Position numbers and translations under genes: made by a program. A stretch of DNA of 64,000 nucleotides from Onthophagus taurus (Eukaryota; Arthropoda; Insecta; Coleoptera; Scarabaeidae). Location: contig NW_027248950.1 in NCBI RefSeq assembly GCF_036711975.1, positions 308,219 through 372,218 of the forward strand. Reading direction: 5' to 3'. How positions within the stretch are numbered: position 1 is the stretch's first letter; each line of letters begins with the position of its first letter. The notes beneath the pieces are model-generated. The model ran no database searches. It worked only from the letters and a program-made list of their open reading frames with translations, and had not been told where the DNA came from. Shown one piece after another: positions 50,971 to 62,873 of the stretch.

Positions 50971-51036
50971 ATGGTTTTATCTGTTGGCCATTTAAATGTA
51001 CTATCGCCCCAGCCTTATTTGCTACATGGCGTAAAG
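50971..51036 (+). pseudogene. Start of LINE ORF2 (truncated endonuclease)
   Basis: The ATG at 50971 opens MVLSVGHLNVLSPQPYLLHG, which resembles the first strand of an APE-type endonuclease. The similarity stops after about 22 codons and no further ORF2 sequence follows, so the LINE copy is cut here. 51037 to 52177 has no supported gene. Confidence 0.45.
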
Positions 51037-53458
51037 GACAGAAAACAAATCCCCCGCATGGTCGCTTTGCCGAGTACTGCCGAAGAATCGAAGACTAGAG
51101 GGGCGTACTCATTTTCTCTCTAACCTGTGCTCTAGCGGCTCTAGCCTTGTCGTCTCTTCAACCCTGAATTGGCGGGCGCCTGACGCCAGCTTAAAGTCGA
51201 GCGCGCCTTGGATTCAAACAAAAATACACAATTTCGTTTTTACAATTCAAATAACTGGACCAATTATGACGTAGTCGATTTTAAAAATTCATAAAATGGT
51301 CAAATATATTCATTAAAATAAAATAATGGAACTTTAATAAGTGAAAAACATTGTTTCTTGATTTGTGACAACTTCTCTACAAAAACAAACGACAACACAA
51401 TCGAACCCTTACAGAAAAGTGCACAGATCTGCAACACCTCGGCTTCCCAGTGAAGGTGGGGTGGGTCTGAATTTATAAGGCGCCACGCAGTTTCAGTTGC
51501 AGATCGCTCTAACTGCGAAGAGGGTTGGAAAGAAAAAGGTTCGACAACACCAATATATAACACAACACAAGAAATCGGCAAAATCATATACCAAAAAAAT
51601 AAATTTATTAAAAAAAAATAAATGGTAACCAAAAAAAAATGTAAATATAAAAATAAATCAAAAGAAAATATCGAAAATAATTCGACAAAAAAAGAAATAG
51701 TCCCGAATGATTAGGGGTAGTAAAAAGCAAAATGAAACAAAAAAAGGTAATCAAAGACATAAAAAAATTAAACTATAATATATTATAAGTATTGATCGTA
51801 ATATAAATAATAAAACATATTATTATATATATACGCTGAGGGGAAAATTAATAAATATGTCGCGCGGTAAGATTTTACAAAGGGTTTGCGATGGTCATAA
51901 AAAAATGAGATAACGCAATTACCTAGAATTTTAATTTTTTGATAGTATTTATTAAGTTTAATAAATTAAGTTTCGTTTGGACATCACTTTGCTTTTGGCG
52001 ATCGTGAGCGGTTGTTGATAGTGTTTTGCTATTTTTTGCTGAGCGTTTTCTTCTTTATTTTTGATTTTGATAGTCTTACGACTGCGTTATTTTTATATTA
52101 AGATAGTATTAATTTATTCTTATTTTTCGCAGCGGTTTCTTGTTTTTTTTTGCTTTTGATAGTGTTAAATTAGAGTATTAACCCATTTAGTCCCAAGCTG
52201 CTTTATGTTTAAAAAATTGATTTTTTATACTTTTCCTTAAGATAAGATGGAATGAAGAGTATAAAAATGTACACAGGTGTTTGAAACAAAAAATTGTTTT
52301 TGAGATATGAGATGGTGCAAAAATGCACCACTGGTAAGATAAGTGAACAACAGCACACAAAAATTTTGATTATCATTTATTAACTAAGTAATAAATTAGT
52401 CGTAAATAAATAATAATACTAATACAACATTATACTAACAAATACCAACTTTAGTATAAAGTTTAATATAAAAAATATTTAAACTAAAATTGGTCTAAAA
52501 ACGCACCAATGGGATTAACAGTATAACGATTTATTGTGATAGTCCGTAAAACACTCTACATGTAAATGAACATTACACTTACTACACATAATAGCTTTGT
52601 TTGGTATCTTGCACTAACGTACACCAGTGCACACTTTTTCTTAAAAATAGTGTTTGGTAGACTGGTGCAAACAAGTGTAGATAGTGCCGCCGCGTTTGGT
52701 AAGCGATTGAGTTTTAAAAGTGCAGACACTTTTCACACCGACTCGCCGGCAAGTGTAGGAAGTGTAGTGTAAGTCGACATAACCTTTAAGACGTATTTAG
52801 TTTTTTGAAAGTGTGAAAGTTAGATTTATTTAAACAAAAATAAAATATTGTAAGCTAGTAAAAACAATAAATAACAGTTTGACTTGTAGAAAACGTTCTA
52901 CTCAATTAAAATTAAAAACCCAATAGGAAGTTCTCCGGTTAAAAATAATTTATGATGAAGGGGGAAAATATGTAAAAAGTGATGACGGTAGCCAAGTATT
53001 GGCACAAAACATAGAGAGTAAGTAAGATTTTTTTATACAATTACACAAAATACATTCCACGTTTTCTTTTAGCTAATGAATTGGTATTTGTAAATGTTCA
53101 TCATAATGAAGAATCGGATGAACTAGACTCAGTTGAAGAAGTATATCAAAAGAGCCAATGGGGAGATGCATCCACAAAGTTATTAATAAGTGTATTTGAA
53201 GAATTAAATACCAAAGTAGGCATCTTGATTCTTTGATCAATAATAAATTATTCAACTTCCTACATAAATAATAAAGATTACATAACCTATAACTGTCATA
53301 ATAATCCGTTTTACCAAACACCTAAAATTGTTACACTTATGCACTTTGAAAATGTGTTGAAAACTGAGAGTTGTCAACTGCACTACACTTGCTACACTAG
53401 GAGTATTTATAGCAAGTGTACCAAACACAGCTAATGTATAGTATGTTTATGGCATATT

Positions 53459-55552
53459 TTACATCTTACGAGCTTTAGAGGCGTGATTCTTTATTAAATG
53501 GTCATTGGAAGATTCAAATTCTCTGTTTGACCTCGTGTTTCGTTCAGTATTAGGTGTTGCGTTTTCATATTTCATTAGCCGAACTGCAATATGTGATTTA
53601 AAATCCAATTGTGCCATTTTAGTATTATTGACAGTATTGTATAATTTCCACGCGTTTATTATGACACTATCCAATGAATTAATAAATAGTGGCCACCACC
53701 ACTTCTTTCCTAATACTCTTGTTCTATAGTTGGCTATTCCGTTATCGTGTAAATCTACACCACCCATGAATTTATTATATTCTGATAGCGCATAAGGTTG
53801 ATTAACTAGTGTTTCCTTTTTTTTCTTTCTGTTGTACCTCTTAATTGATTGTATTGGCTCCACATTCAAATGGTTAGTAATTACAGTGACAACGGAGTTA
53901 TCATTCCATCGTACTAAAGAAATTTTTGAACAGGTATCATAAGCTGTATCAAAAAAACCCTTTCCTTCTTTGAAGTACATTTTATGTTTTCTAACGGACA
54001 ATTTTTCGTTTGTTATTTTTCATTTCAACAAACAAATCAAACGATGAAAAAAAATTGTCAAAAAATATCCGATGAACATGAGGATTTTTCACTACAGAGA
54101 GTAATTACATAACTACTTCACCATCCAAGCCTAATTGTGATTTTCCTGTTTTCATTGCGGCTCCAGCGTAAGGTTCAAAGTGAAATAAATATCCGTCAGA
54201 TGAACATAAACACCAAAGTTTGAAACCGAATCTTACCGGTTTCCCCTTGATAAACATTTTACATGAATGGCGCCTAAAATATGGAACCATTTGTTCATCA
54301 ATAGATAAATTGTGACTAAAAACACCAAATTGTAATTTTTTTTTGTTTATAAGCTGAAGGAATGATCGTATTTTTGCAAATTTATCAGATGGATCTAATA
54401 GACTGTTATCTGATAAATGAAAGTTTCGTTTTATGTTCTGAAATGTATTACGACTCATGTTTTTTTTGACAATTTCGACCCCTTTGTCTTCTTCATTAGA
54501 CCAAAACATAAGAATTGTTGGTAATGTGTGATATCCAGAAAGTAAAACAATACCTAAAAATTTTAATAATTGTTCTTTGTCTAAACGAAAGTTTGGTCGA
54601 TTATTGTCGTGTGCGTATTTTAAAGAAAAGTTAATAATTAAAATTAGCATTTCACCATCGAAATATAAAAAAAATAATTCCAAAGGCGTGTTTTCCACAA
54701 GTTTTTCTTGAAGAACATCATGATCTAAAGATTCGATTGATAATGCGGAGTGTGTGTAATCGATCTGACTTTTTTTTCATTTTATATCAAATCTATTTTC
54801 TTTTTCCTTCGTAAGACGGCGTTGTTTCACCGCGAGGAACTCATCGTCTGAGGAATTGTATTCGTCTGCATTGGGTACTTGTACCTCGTAAGTACCGGCG
54901 ATGTCTATGTCCTGAGGACAATTCATAGACGTTAAATTTTCGGCGTCTATACACTCATACACTCCTCATCTGTTAGGTAGTCAACCGGAGGAGGAATATA
55001 TACAGCATCCACGACGGCTAAAGTCAATATCGAATAAAAATAAATTTTATCTACAACTATTGAATTATCTATTCGTTATACAATTGATTTTTGACGGGTA
55101 ATGACACGCATTACCCATGACTGACAAAGTGTTGAATAATGAAGCCATTATTCCACAGTTCTGACACGGCCTACTAATCAAAACATAAAATATTAACAGA
55201 AATGACAGCTTTCTTATATTGAGGTTATGTCTGAAATGTCTATCAAGTTTATTTTTTTTTCCTTTTTTTTTGATTTTTTTTTCAAAATTAAATAGTTGTA
55301 GATAAAGTATAGTATTCAACTTGCGTATAATGGATGTTACCCACTCAGATTACAACACTCGCTCGCTTCGTTCGCTTGTGTTGCAACTTCTTCTTCGTGG
55401 GTAACAACCACCATTATACGCTTGTTGAATAATATACTATTAAACCACAACAAAATAATATAAGAATTACCTCCCTTTCTCTCTATTTCCAGTTCATTAA
55501 CAATTTCTTCTAGAGAAGCATCTAATTCCATTTTTGTGAGAAACCGAGACAT
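53459..55552 (-). pseudogene. piggyBac transposase, two exons, inactivated
   Basis: Exon 1 is 55552-55471 (MSRFLTKMELDASLEEIVNE, donor GAG|GTAATT). Exon 2 starts near 55017 after TTTAG (VYIPPPVDYLTDEE). An 8-bp tandem duplication near 54955-54970 shifts the frame. Core signatures remain: LSIDEQMVPYF with KGKPVRFGFKLWC, IFFDNFF (second Asp, about 54060), and EYNKFMGGVDLHDNGIANYR with GKKWWWPLFINSLD (third Asp region). A segment between the second Asp and KHKMYFKEG appears deleted, and stops occur near 54000 and 54700. Intron coordinates are inferred. Confidence 0.8.
55309..55440. repeat. Imperfect 130-bp palindrome in the piggyBac intron
   Basis: Arms read attcaacttgcgtataatgg and its near complement, with tgttacccac/gtgggtaaca inside. 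It could fold into one long hairpin and looks like a tiny MITE. No clear target duplication is visible. Confidence 0.55.
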
Positions 55553-55696
55553 TTTGCACAAAAACACACTCTTAACGCAGTATTCCATAAATGACTAAAT
55601 TCGTTCGGAAATTCACCTAACAGACGCGTCTAAACTGGTTTCAAATAATACGAAAGATGATGCAATCCTTATATCTCTTCATACATCGTCCCAATG

Positions 55697-55944
55697 AGTT
55701 ATATCTACATGTTCCCGTGAGAACTTATAAAGAAGATACGCTGTTTCTGGAAAAGAGATGATAAGGACATTCCATCGTTCATTCCTGAAGCAGATGTTTT
55801 TCTTAGAATTAAGTTTAATTTCTTTTAGTAAATTCTTTTCCATTGTTAGGAATTAGAATTAGTTTAACCTCCGACTTGTTAAGATCGTTATAATAAATAA
55901 AGTTAATTTTTAAAAAGAAACTCTTGCGGTGTTATTAGAAAACT
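55697..55944 (+). repeat. 5' LTR of errantivirus
   Basis: 248 bp, identical base for base to 62886-63133. AATAAA lies near 55892-55899 and supplies a poly(A) signal. Confidence 0.95.
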
Positions 55945-55961
55945 GGCGCAGTCAGCAGGAT
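55944..55961 (+). other. Errantivirus primer-binding site
   Basis: TGGCGCAGTCAGCAGGAT overlaps the last base of the LTR. This sequence type is complementary to tRNA-Ser and is used by 17.6/297-type elements. Confidence 0.7.
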
Positions 55962-56200
55962 TATCGAGATTGGTGTATCGTACAACAATTTTCGTATCTT
56001 CGATTAATCGGTAATTCGAACAGTGATATCGGTGACCGGACATTGAATCGTTCAACATCTGGACTCACGGATTTCACGGGATTTGGAACATCATCGTCCA
56101 CATCCGCAGGAAGGACCCCCAAACCAATCAAGGCACAAGGCAATTTCCTATAGAAACACCGTTATGAGAATCACTTTAGTTTTGTAAGTACATTTCATTT

Positions 56201-57505
56201 ATGTCAGTTGACGATTTGCTCAATAATTTACAAAGACTCACACTGTCTTCAGAAGAATTTCTTACTATAAATTCCTTAACAAATTCCGTAATCACAAACG
56301 TTACAAACACTCCAAATTTAAATTTAGAAATGGCTTTTAAACCAGAATATTTAAATTGCGTTCCTCAATTTGATGGAAACCCGAATGAATTGAATCGCTA
56401 CATACAAACTTGTCAAAGTTTAATTACCGCATTTTATGACGTAAGTAAACCTAACGATTTTCAAAATATTTATTTACTAAATTCTTTAATTGGTAAATTA
56501 ACTGGAAATGCTAGATTAGTAGTAAATATTCAAAACGTCTCCACCTGGGAGTCTTTAAAAATCACTCTTCAACGTAATTTTGCAGACCAAAGAGACGAAG
56601 CTTGTTTAAATAGAGACCTAGTTATGTTACGACAAAATAATAACGAACAACCCCATCAATTTTATGACCGTTGTTTATACATTTTAAATTTAATTTGCTC
56701 GTATGTAGACATGCATGAACACACGGAACCCGCGAAAGCTTTAAAACGAAATCTTTACAATAAATTAACACTCAAAACATTTTTATCTGGATTAAAAGAA
56801 CCCTTGGGAACCACTATACGTTGCATGCGTCCTACCACCCTAAACGAAGCTCTTCAATTTGTGATTCAAGAAAATAATACACTTTATTTTCAAAATCAGA
56901 CCATGAGACCAATGAGATTACCTGATTCTCAACCGAAACTGGTACAGAAACCGCAATTTCCTAAACCAGATTCACAACATTTTAAATATAACAATCATTA
57001 TCCACCTCAATTTACACACCAATTCTGGGGAATGAATTCACATCAACCACCACATTACAATCAACAAAACTTTCAACCAAGACAATCAAATTTTCCCTCA
57101 CAACCGATCAATATAAGACCCAATTTTAATCATCAACCACAAAGATTTCCGACAAATGCTCAAACCTTTGGTAGACCCCAAAACGCTTTTCGACCAAACC
57201 AAAACAAAAATTTTCCTACACCGACTCCAATGAGCACTAGCACTCATCAATCAAATACTTTACGAAATAACCCATTAAAACGAATGAGAATGTTTTCTGT
57301 TGAAACTGGTCAACCTAACGACGAAAATATTTCACCTGAAATACCTGAAAACATCGAATTTAACAATGACTTTCAACCTAAATTTCAATCAGTTGAATCG
57401 GGAGATACCGATAATGACAATATTTACGAATCTGATACACAAGAATATTATAACTATAATGACGAAAATTTTTACAATCTGCCTCAATCAACCAATCAAA
57501 CGTAG
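56201..57505 (+). CDS. gag: Gag of errantivirus
   Basis: An intact 434-aa ORF. The N-terminal 230 residues are globular and capsid-like (FDGNPNELNRYIQTCQSLI, then RDEACLNRDLVMLRQNNNEQ, LKTFLSGLKEPLGTTIRCM). The rest is rich in Pro, Gln, Asn and Phe, with no CCHC knuckle, as usual in errantiviruses. The acidic C-terminus (ESGDTDNDNIYESDTQEYYN) contains the presumed frameshift point. It assembles the virus-like particle and packages RNA. Confidence 0.85.
   Translation: MSVDDLLNNLQRLTLSSEEFLTINSLTNSVITNVTNTPNLNLEMAFKPEYLNCVPQFDGNPNELNRYIQTCQSLITAFYDVSKPNDFQNIYLLNSLIGKLTGNARLVVNIQNVSTWESLKITLQRNFADQRDEACLNRDLVMLRQNNNEQPHQFYDRCLYILNLICSYVDMHEHTEPAKALKRNLYNKLTLKTFLSGLKEPLGTTIRCMRPTTLNEALQFVIQENNTLYFQNQTMRPMRLPDSQPKLVQKPQFPKPDSQHFKYNNHYPPQFTHQFWGMNSHQPPHYNQQNFQPRQSNFPSQPINIRPNFNHQPQRFPTNAQTFGRPQNAFRPNQNKNFPTPTPMSTSTHQSNTLRNNPLKRMRMFSVETGQPNDENISPEIPENIEFNNDFQPKFQSVESGDTDNDNIYESDTQEYYNYNDENFYNLPQSTNQT
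57466..57472 (+). other. Putative gag-pol -1 frameshift site A_AAT_TTT
   Basis: The gag frame reads GAA AAT TTT TAC, so A_AAT_TTT is in phase about a dozen codons before the gag stop. From here the -1 frame is open into pol. The heptamer fits the X_XXY_YYZ rule. Confidence 0.55.
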
Positions 57506-57531
57506 AATTAGAGGAAATTTTAATAAATTCC

Positions 57532-60500
57532 ATGTCTAGTTCTGACACCCTATCTTATATCACCTTACCCGAACATAATCTTAATTTTTTGGTAGACACC
57601 GGAGCCTCAAGATCTTTCATAAATCCGGACATTGCATTTAAACTTTATCCGAAATTAATTCAAAACGATCCTTTTATTGTTAAAACAGCTCTGCAGAAAT
57701 CTACACATAAATATAGCACTTACATGCCCGCCTCAAAATTATTTAAATTACCGGAACAAAATTTACTTAAATTTTATTTATTTAAGTTTCATGACGTATT
57801 TGACGGATGCATTGGCTTAGATAACATTCGATTATTAAAAGCTACCCTTGATTATGATAAAGGCATAATTTTAACACCTTATGCACAAATTCAATTAAAG
57901 TATTATCAATCAGAAATACTTAATAACAATAACATAATTATTTCTGAGAGAACAGAACAAATTGTTAAAATTAGAACATCTATTTCTGACGGAGAAATAA
58001 TAATTCCATACACCAAAATTCAAGATTGTGAAATTCCTGAAACTTTAACTATCGCAAACCAGGGATTAGCAATAACTTCCATACTTAATAAAAATGATCA
58101 TTCAGTTTCGTTAGATTTAACTAAACCTCTAAAAGTAGAAAAATTCTGTGAGAAAGATTTAGAAACAATTCAATTTAATCATGTCGTAAGTTATCATCAC
58201 GACAATACAGACCAACACTTTGACTTATCTAAAATTCGGACTGACCACCTAAACGATGAAGAAAGACAACAAATTTTAGAACTTTGTAGAGAATATTCAG
58301 ATATATTTTATAATGAAAACGACCGTTTGACGTTTACTAATCAAATTAAACATGCTATCAAAACGACAGACGAAATCCCAATTTATACGAAATCATATAG
58401 ATACCCTTTCATACATAAACTAGAAGTAGAAAATCAAATTAATAAAATGCTCGATCAAAAAATTATCAGACCCAGTAATTCCCCTTGGTCTTCTCCAATT
58501 TGGGTAGTCCCCAAAAAGATTGATTCCACTGGAAAGCAAAAATGGCGTGTAGTCATAGATTACCGCAAGTTAAACGAAAAAACAATAAACGATAAGTACC
58601 CATTGCCTAATATCACAGATTTGTTAGATAAACTAGGCAAATGTCAATATTTTACCACCTTAGATTTGGCTAGTGGATTCCACCAAATCGAAATGAATGA
58701 ATCCGACATATCAAAAACCGCGTTTAATTGTGAAAATGGACATTATGAATTTTTAAGGATGCCATTCGGCTTAAAAAACGCACCCGCCACTTTCCAACGC
58801 GTAATGGATAACATTTTACGTGGTATTCAAAACGAAAAATGTCTTGTTTACTTAGACGATATAATTATTTTCTCCACATCCCTACAAGAACACCTTGATA
58901 GACTAAAAACAGTATTTAACAGATTAAGACAATCAAATTTTAAAATTCAATTAGACAAATCAGAATTTCTTAGAAAGGAAGTCGCGTATTTAGGTCACAT
59001 AGTTACTCAGGAAGGTGTAAAACCTAATCCAGACAAAATTTCAGCAGTAAAAAAGTACCCGATTCCTAAAACCACCAAACAAATTAAAGGATTCCTTGGA
59101 TTGTTAGGTTATTACCGCAAATTTATCAGAGATTTCGCGAGAATAACGAGACCCCTTACAAAATGCTTAAAAAAAGGAGCAAAGATTGAACACAATCAAG
59201 AATTCGTTAATTGTTTTGAGACTTGTAAAAATCTGTTAATAAATGAACCTTTACTTCAATATCCCGATTTTTCAAAACAATTTAATTTAACAACCGATGC
59301 CAGTAATGTAGCTCTTGGTGCTATTTTATCGCAAGGACCAATTGGTAGCGATCTACCTATAGCTTACGCATCGAGAACATTAAATGACTCTGAACAAAAT
59401 TATTCGACAATCGAGAAAGAATTACTTTCGATTGTCTGGGCAACAAAATATTTCAGACCCTACCTTTTTGGAAGAAAATTTAACATCATAACAGACCATA
59501 AACCACTCCAATGGTTATTTTCATTAAAAGACCCTCATTCCAAATTACTTCGATGGCGTATTAAACTCGAGGAATTTGACTATAACATTATTTACAAAAA
59601 AGGTAAATTAAATACCAACGCCGACGCACTTTCGCGAATAGAATTAAACACTAAAGAAACATTCGATATCTTAGCATACATGAATGACTCCAATACCAAT
59701 ATTACTTCCGTACCTGTCGATGATAATGACTCTATTCAAGTTCACCCAGACGACGAACCTTTAGATATCATTGACTTAGATAATATTCCAGATTTAGATG
59801 ACACACTTCATTCAAATGACGATCAAAATCCAATAGTTGACATACCTATTTCCGATACCCCTATTAATCACGGGTATAATCAATTAATAATATCTTCTGT
59901 TTTACACAGTCCAGCGAAACCCAAACATGAAAAATTGTTTGAAAATAAGCAACGAATTTATGTACAATTCTCAAAATCAAACTTAGAGACTGAAATAATA
60001 AATTTTGTTAAACAATTTATTATACCCAACATTCAGTATCATTTGTATTTTGACGACAAAGATTTGTACGAACCTTTTTGTGAAATCTTTAGACGAAATT
60101 TTAAATGGCCCTCCTTTAAATTTAAACGTTGTCTCCAAAAATTGATAGATGTTACCGACCGTAATGATATACGTGAATTAATTCAAAATTATCACGAAGG
60201 TAAATCCAATCATCGAGGAATCGATGAAACTGAACAGAGAATAAAATCAAAATATTATTGGCCAAATTTAAAAAATTCTATACAGACTTACATTAATGAA
60301 TGTGAAATCTGTCAACAAGCCAAATATCAAAGGAACCCAATAAAAATGGAATTAAATATCACCCCTACTGCCATAAGACCTTTTGAAATCATACATATGG
60401 ACACGTATACTTTAGAAAAATCTAAATTTCTAACGATTATCGATAGCTTTTCAAAATATGCTCAAGCATATCCTTTAAATTCTTTAGCTGCTATAGAAAT

Positions 60501-61200
60501 CGTAGACAGATTATTAATTTACTTTTCACATCATGGCATACCCAACCAAATCATAGTTGATAATGGTACCGAATTTAAAAATAACCTTTTTACCGAACTT
60601 TTGGCACTTCATAAAATAAAACTACATTTTATCACACCTCATCATCCTCAATCTAATGGTGTTATAGAGAGACTTCATTCAACTCTTGCTGAACACATTC
60701 GTTTATTAAATTCTGAAGGTTTTGCAACCACAACTATACAATCCAGAATGATTTATGCAATACTAGCTTACAATCAATCATTACATTCTGCTACTAAATT
60801 TAAACCAGTAGATGTAATTAATGCCCATATAAATAACGGCGACCCTTTCGATATTAATGTAAATACCCATCTTTTGAATGATTATATGCATCAACATAAA
60901 GAAAAAGCAAAGTTAATGTACTCCAGAATTAATGAAAATTTGATCAATAAAAAACAAACAATTATTGACAACATTAATAAAAACCGTGACAAACCTACAT
61001 TATTCAAGCCACAACAAAAAGTGTTTATTAAAAAGCATGAAAGGAAAAAATTAGCGAATAAATTTGAGAAAAGTACAAATATCTTAACATCTGATCTTAA
61101 TAAAAAAGTAATCTCTACCAATACGCAAGGTAAAATACATATGGATAATCTTAAACGACCATTGAAAGAAACGTATGACTTTAGTACAAATATTTCTTAA
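57532..61200 (+). CDS. pol: Pol of errantivirus: protease, RT, RNase H, integrase
   Basis: An intact 1,222-aa frame; the first ATG is 57532 but coding is open from the gag overlap. Protease: LVDTGASRSFI (D22). RT: IWVVPKKIDSTGKQKWRVVI, FGLKNAPATFQRV and YLDD at residues 440-443. RNase H: TTDASNVALGAILSQ and TDHKPLQWLF. Integrase: HHCC finger (YHEGKSNHRG ... CEICQQ), IHMDTYTLEKS, VDNGTEFKN and SNGVIERLHS with the catalytic Glu. All catalytic residues are present and no frameshift is seen. The product would copy and insert the element. Confidence 0.93.
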   Translation: MSSSDTLSYITLPEHNLNFLVDTGASRSFINPDIAFKLYPKLIQNDPFIVKTALQKSTHKYSTYMPASKLFKLPEQNLLKFYLFKFHDVFDGCIGLDNIRLLKATLDYDKGIILTPYAQIQLKYYQSEILNNNNIIISERTEQIVKIRTSISDGEIIIPYTKIQDCEIPETLTIANQGLAITSILNKNDHSVSLDLTKPLKVEKFCEKDLETIQFNHVVSYHHDNTDQHFDLSKIRTDHLNDEERQQILELCREYSDIFYNENDRLTFTNQIKHAIKTTDEIPIYTKSYRYPFIHKLEVENQINKMLDQKIIRPSNSPWSSPIWVVPKKIDSTGKQKWRVVIDYRKLNEKTINDKYPLPNITDLLDKLGKCQYFTTLDLASGFHQIEMNESDISKTAFNCENGHYEFLRMPFGLKNAPATFQRVMDNILRGIQNEKCLVYLDDIIIFSTSLQEHLDRLKTVFNRLRQSNFKIQLDKSEFLRKEVAYLGHIVTQEGVKPNPDKISAVKKYPIPKTTKQIKGFLGLLGYYRKFIRDFARITRPLTKCLKKGAKIEHNQEFVNCFETCKNLLINEPLLQYPDFSKQFNLTTDASNVALGAILSQGPIGSDLPIAYASRTLNDSEQNYSTIEKELLSIVWATKYFRPYLFGRKFNIITDHKPLQWLFSLKDPHSKLLRWRIKLEEFDYNIIYKKGKLNTNADALSRIELNTKETFDILAYMNDSNTNITSVPVDDNDSIQVHPDDEPLDIIDLDNIPDLDDTLHSNDDQNPIVDIPISDTPINHGYNQLIISSVLHSPAKPKHEKLFENKQRIYVQFSKSNLETEIINFVKQFIIPNIQYHLYFDDKDLYEPFCEIFRRNFKWPSFKFKRCLQKLIDVTDRNDIRELIQNYHEGKSNHRGIDETEQRIKSKYYWPNLKNSIQTYINECEICQQAKYQRNPIKMELNITPTAIRPFEIIHMDTYTLEKSKFLTIIDSFSKYAQAYPLNSLAAIEIVDRLLIYFSHHGIPNQIIVDNGTEFKNNLFTELLALHKIKLHFITPHHPQSNGVIERLHSTLAEHIRLLNSEGFATTTIQSRMIYAILAYNQSLHSATKFKPVDVINAHINNGDPFDINVNTHLLNDYMHQHKEKAKLMYSRINENLINKKQTIIDNINKNRDKPTLFKPQQKVFIKKHERKKLANKFEKSTNILTSDLNKKVISTNTQGKIHMDNLKRPLKETYDFSTNIS

Positions 61201-61208
61201 AATTATAG

Positions 61209-62865
61209 GTTACCCCTCGTCCTCGGACTACCGGACAAAATCGTAATTCGAAATTTAGAAAAGAATTCCGGAATAATACCCCTTCACTTAGGAAATGCTA
61301 AAGTAGAAGAATTTTCTCACACGCTCATACATTACCAAGACTTGAATCCAATAATTATCGAAACGAATAAACTTTACCAAAAATCAAAAACAATTATCGG
61401 ACTACTTCACAAAAATTATGAACATTCATTCGAAATGTCGAATTATTTGAAAGTGTTAAGATTAATCTGTATACGTACCGAAAACAAATTAAAGGAAATT
61501 ATACCCCATCCACAACGTACAAGACGTGGATTGATCAATGGTCTAGGTTCAATATTTAAAGCTGTCTCAGGCAATTTGGATGCATCAGACGGAGAACGTT
61601 ACGATAATTTAATTACTCAATTACAGAAAAATCAAGATAAATTAAGTACTAGTATTGTCACCCAAAATTCGATTTGTTTCGATATTATTAATAAATTCAA
61701 TAAAACAATTATGGAAATTAATCATAACGAGAAAGTATTAGATTCAAAGATCGATCAACTTTCGTTAATAATTAATCATTCTGAATACGATCGAAACATT
61801 ACGTTTATAAAAGATACTTTGATCCAAATGATAAATTTGTACGAAGTGATACAATCAGTTTTGCAGGATGTTGAAAATGCAATTACGTTTGCTAAATTAA
61901 AAGTGATGCACCCCAGCATAATCACAGTAATTGATTTATTTAGATCATTAAAGCAATTGACCAAACAAGTTAACGTTAATCAATTACCTATGGAGTTAAC
62001 ACTTGAAAACACTTTGTTTTTCGAAAAATTAATTGAAGTTGAATGTTACATTTCTAACAATAGAGTAACGTATTTAATACACATTCCTATAACCTATCCA
62101 TACCAATTTGAATATTTTCACCTGTATTCCATCCCAATACTAAGTAAGAATCGTCTAAAGACAGTGATTTCAAAAGATAAATATTTGATAAAGAATGAAA
62201 TGTATTTTGGATTTAAAAATCAACCATGTAAACGGATGTTTCCACAACTTTATATTTGTAAAAAATTAAATCTTGAACAATTCACTGAAGAAAGCCCTTG
62301 TGAACTACAACTATTAAATGGGAAACGTGCAAACAATTGCAAAGAGACAGAAATAAAAATTGCCGAATTAATTGTGAAGCAATTAGACAACACCAACCAA
62401 TGGATTTGGGTAATTCCTATACCACAATTCCTAAAATTGGAGTGTAATTATCAAGATGAAACCATAAGAATGCACGGAACTTACCTGTCCGAAATACCTA
62501 TGGGATGTAAGATTTCATTCAACAATAGAACCATAATAAATAACGTCCAAACAACTAATGAAACGAAATCAATATTATTTCCTGAATTAGAAGAAACACT
62601 AGATCCGACGTTACCATATCTTAACTTGACTCTACATATAAAAGATATTGGTTTAGATGAACTTCATGAATTGAAATCAAGGATCATCGCCAATAATCCA
62701 TTGATAGAATATGGGATTACAAGATTACCAAACGCATGGACAATCATTATCTATGTAATCGTAATATTGTTCATTGTGTGTTTAATTTATAGAAAAATAA
62801 GAAAACATCAAAAATCGAAATCCCAGGTTATCGATTCCAATAATATTCAACTTCCGTCCCTCTGA
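61209..62865 (+). CDS. env: Env (F-like fusion glycoprotein) of errantivirus
   Basis: An open frame from just after the pol stop; it lacks an ATG near its start, consistent with splicing from the leader into the acceptor at 61207-61208 (attatAG|G). Early residues NSGIIPLHLGNAKVEEFSHT resemble mature errantivirus Env N-termini. A furin-type site RTRR precedes the fusion-peptide-like GLINGLGSIFKAVSGNL (cleavage at about 61527). A long heptad region, conserved cysteines (CKRMFPQLYICKK, CNYQ, CKISF) and a transmembrane helix at 62737-62793 follow, with a short basic tail. Homologous to baculovirus F proteins; it could make the element infectious between cells. Confidence 0.85.
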
Positions 62866-62873
62866 GTTGAATC

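Noticed and set aside
51474..51498. TATAA and TCAGTT pair as a promoter
   Set aside because: The spacing is only about 21 bp, too short for a standard TATA/initiator pair, and no gene follows.
55929..56153. 74-aa ORF at the start of the errantivirus
   Set aside because: It begins inside the LTR and runs over the primer-binding site and leader; no relation to known leader proteins.
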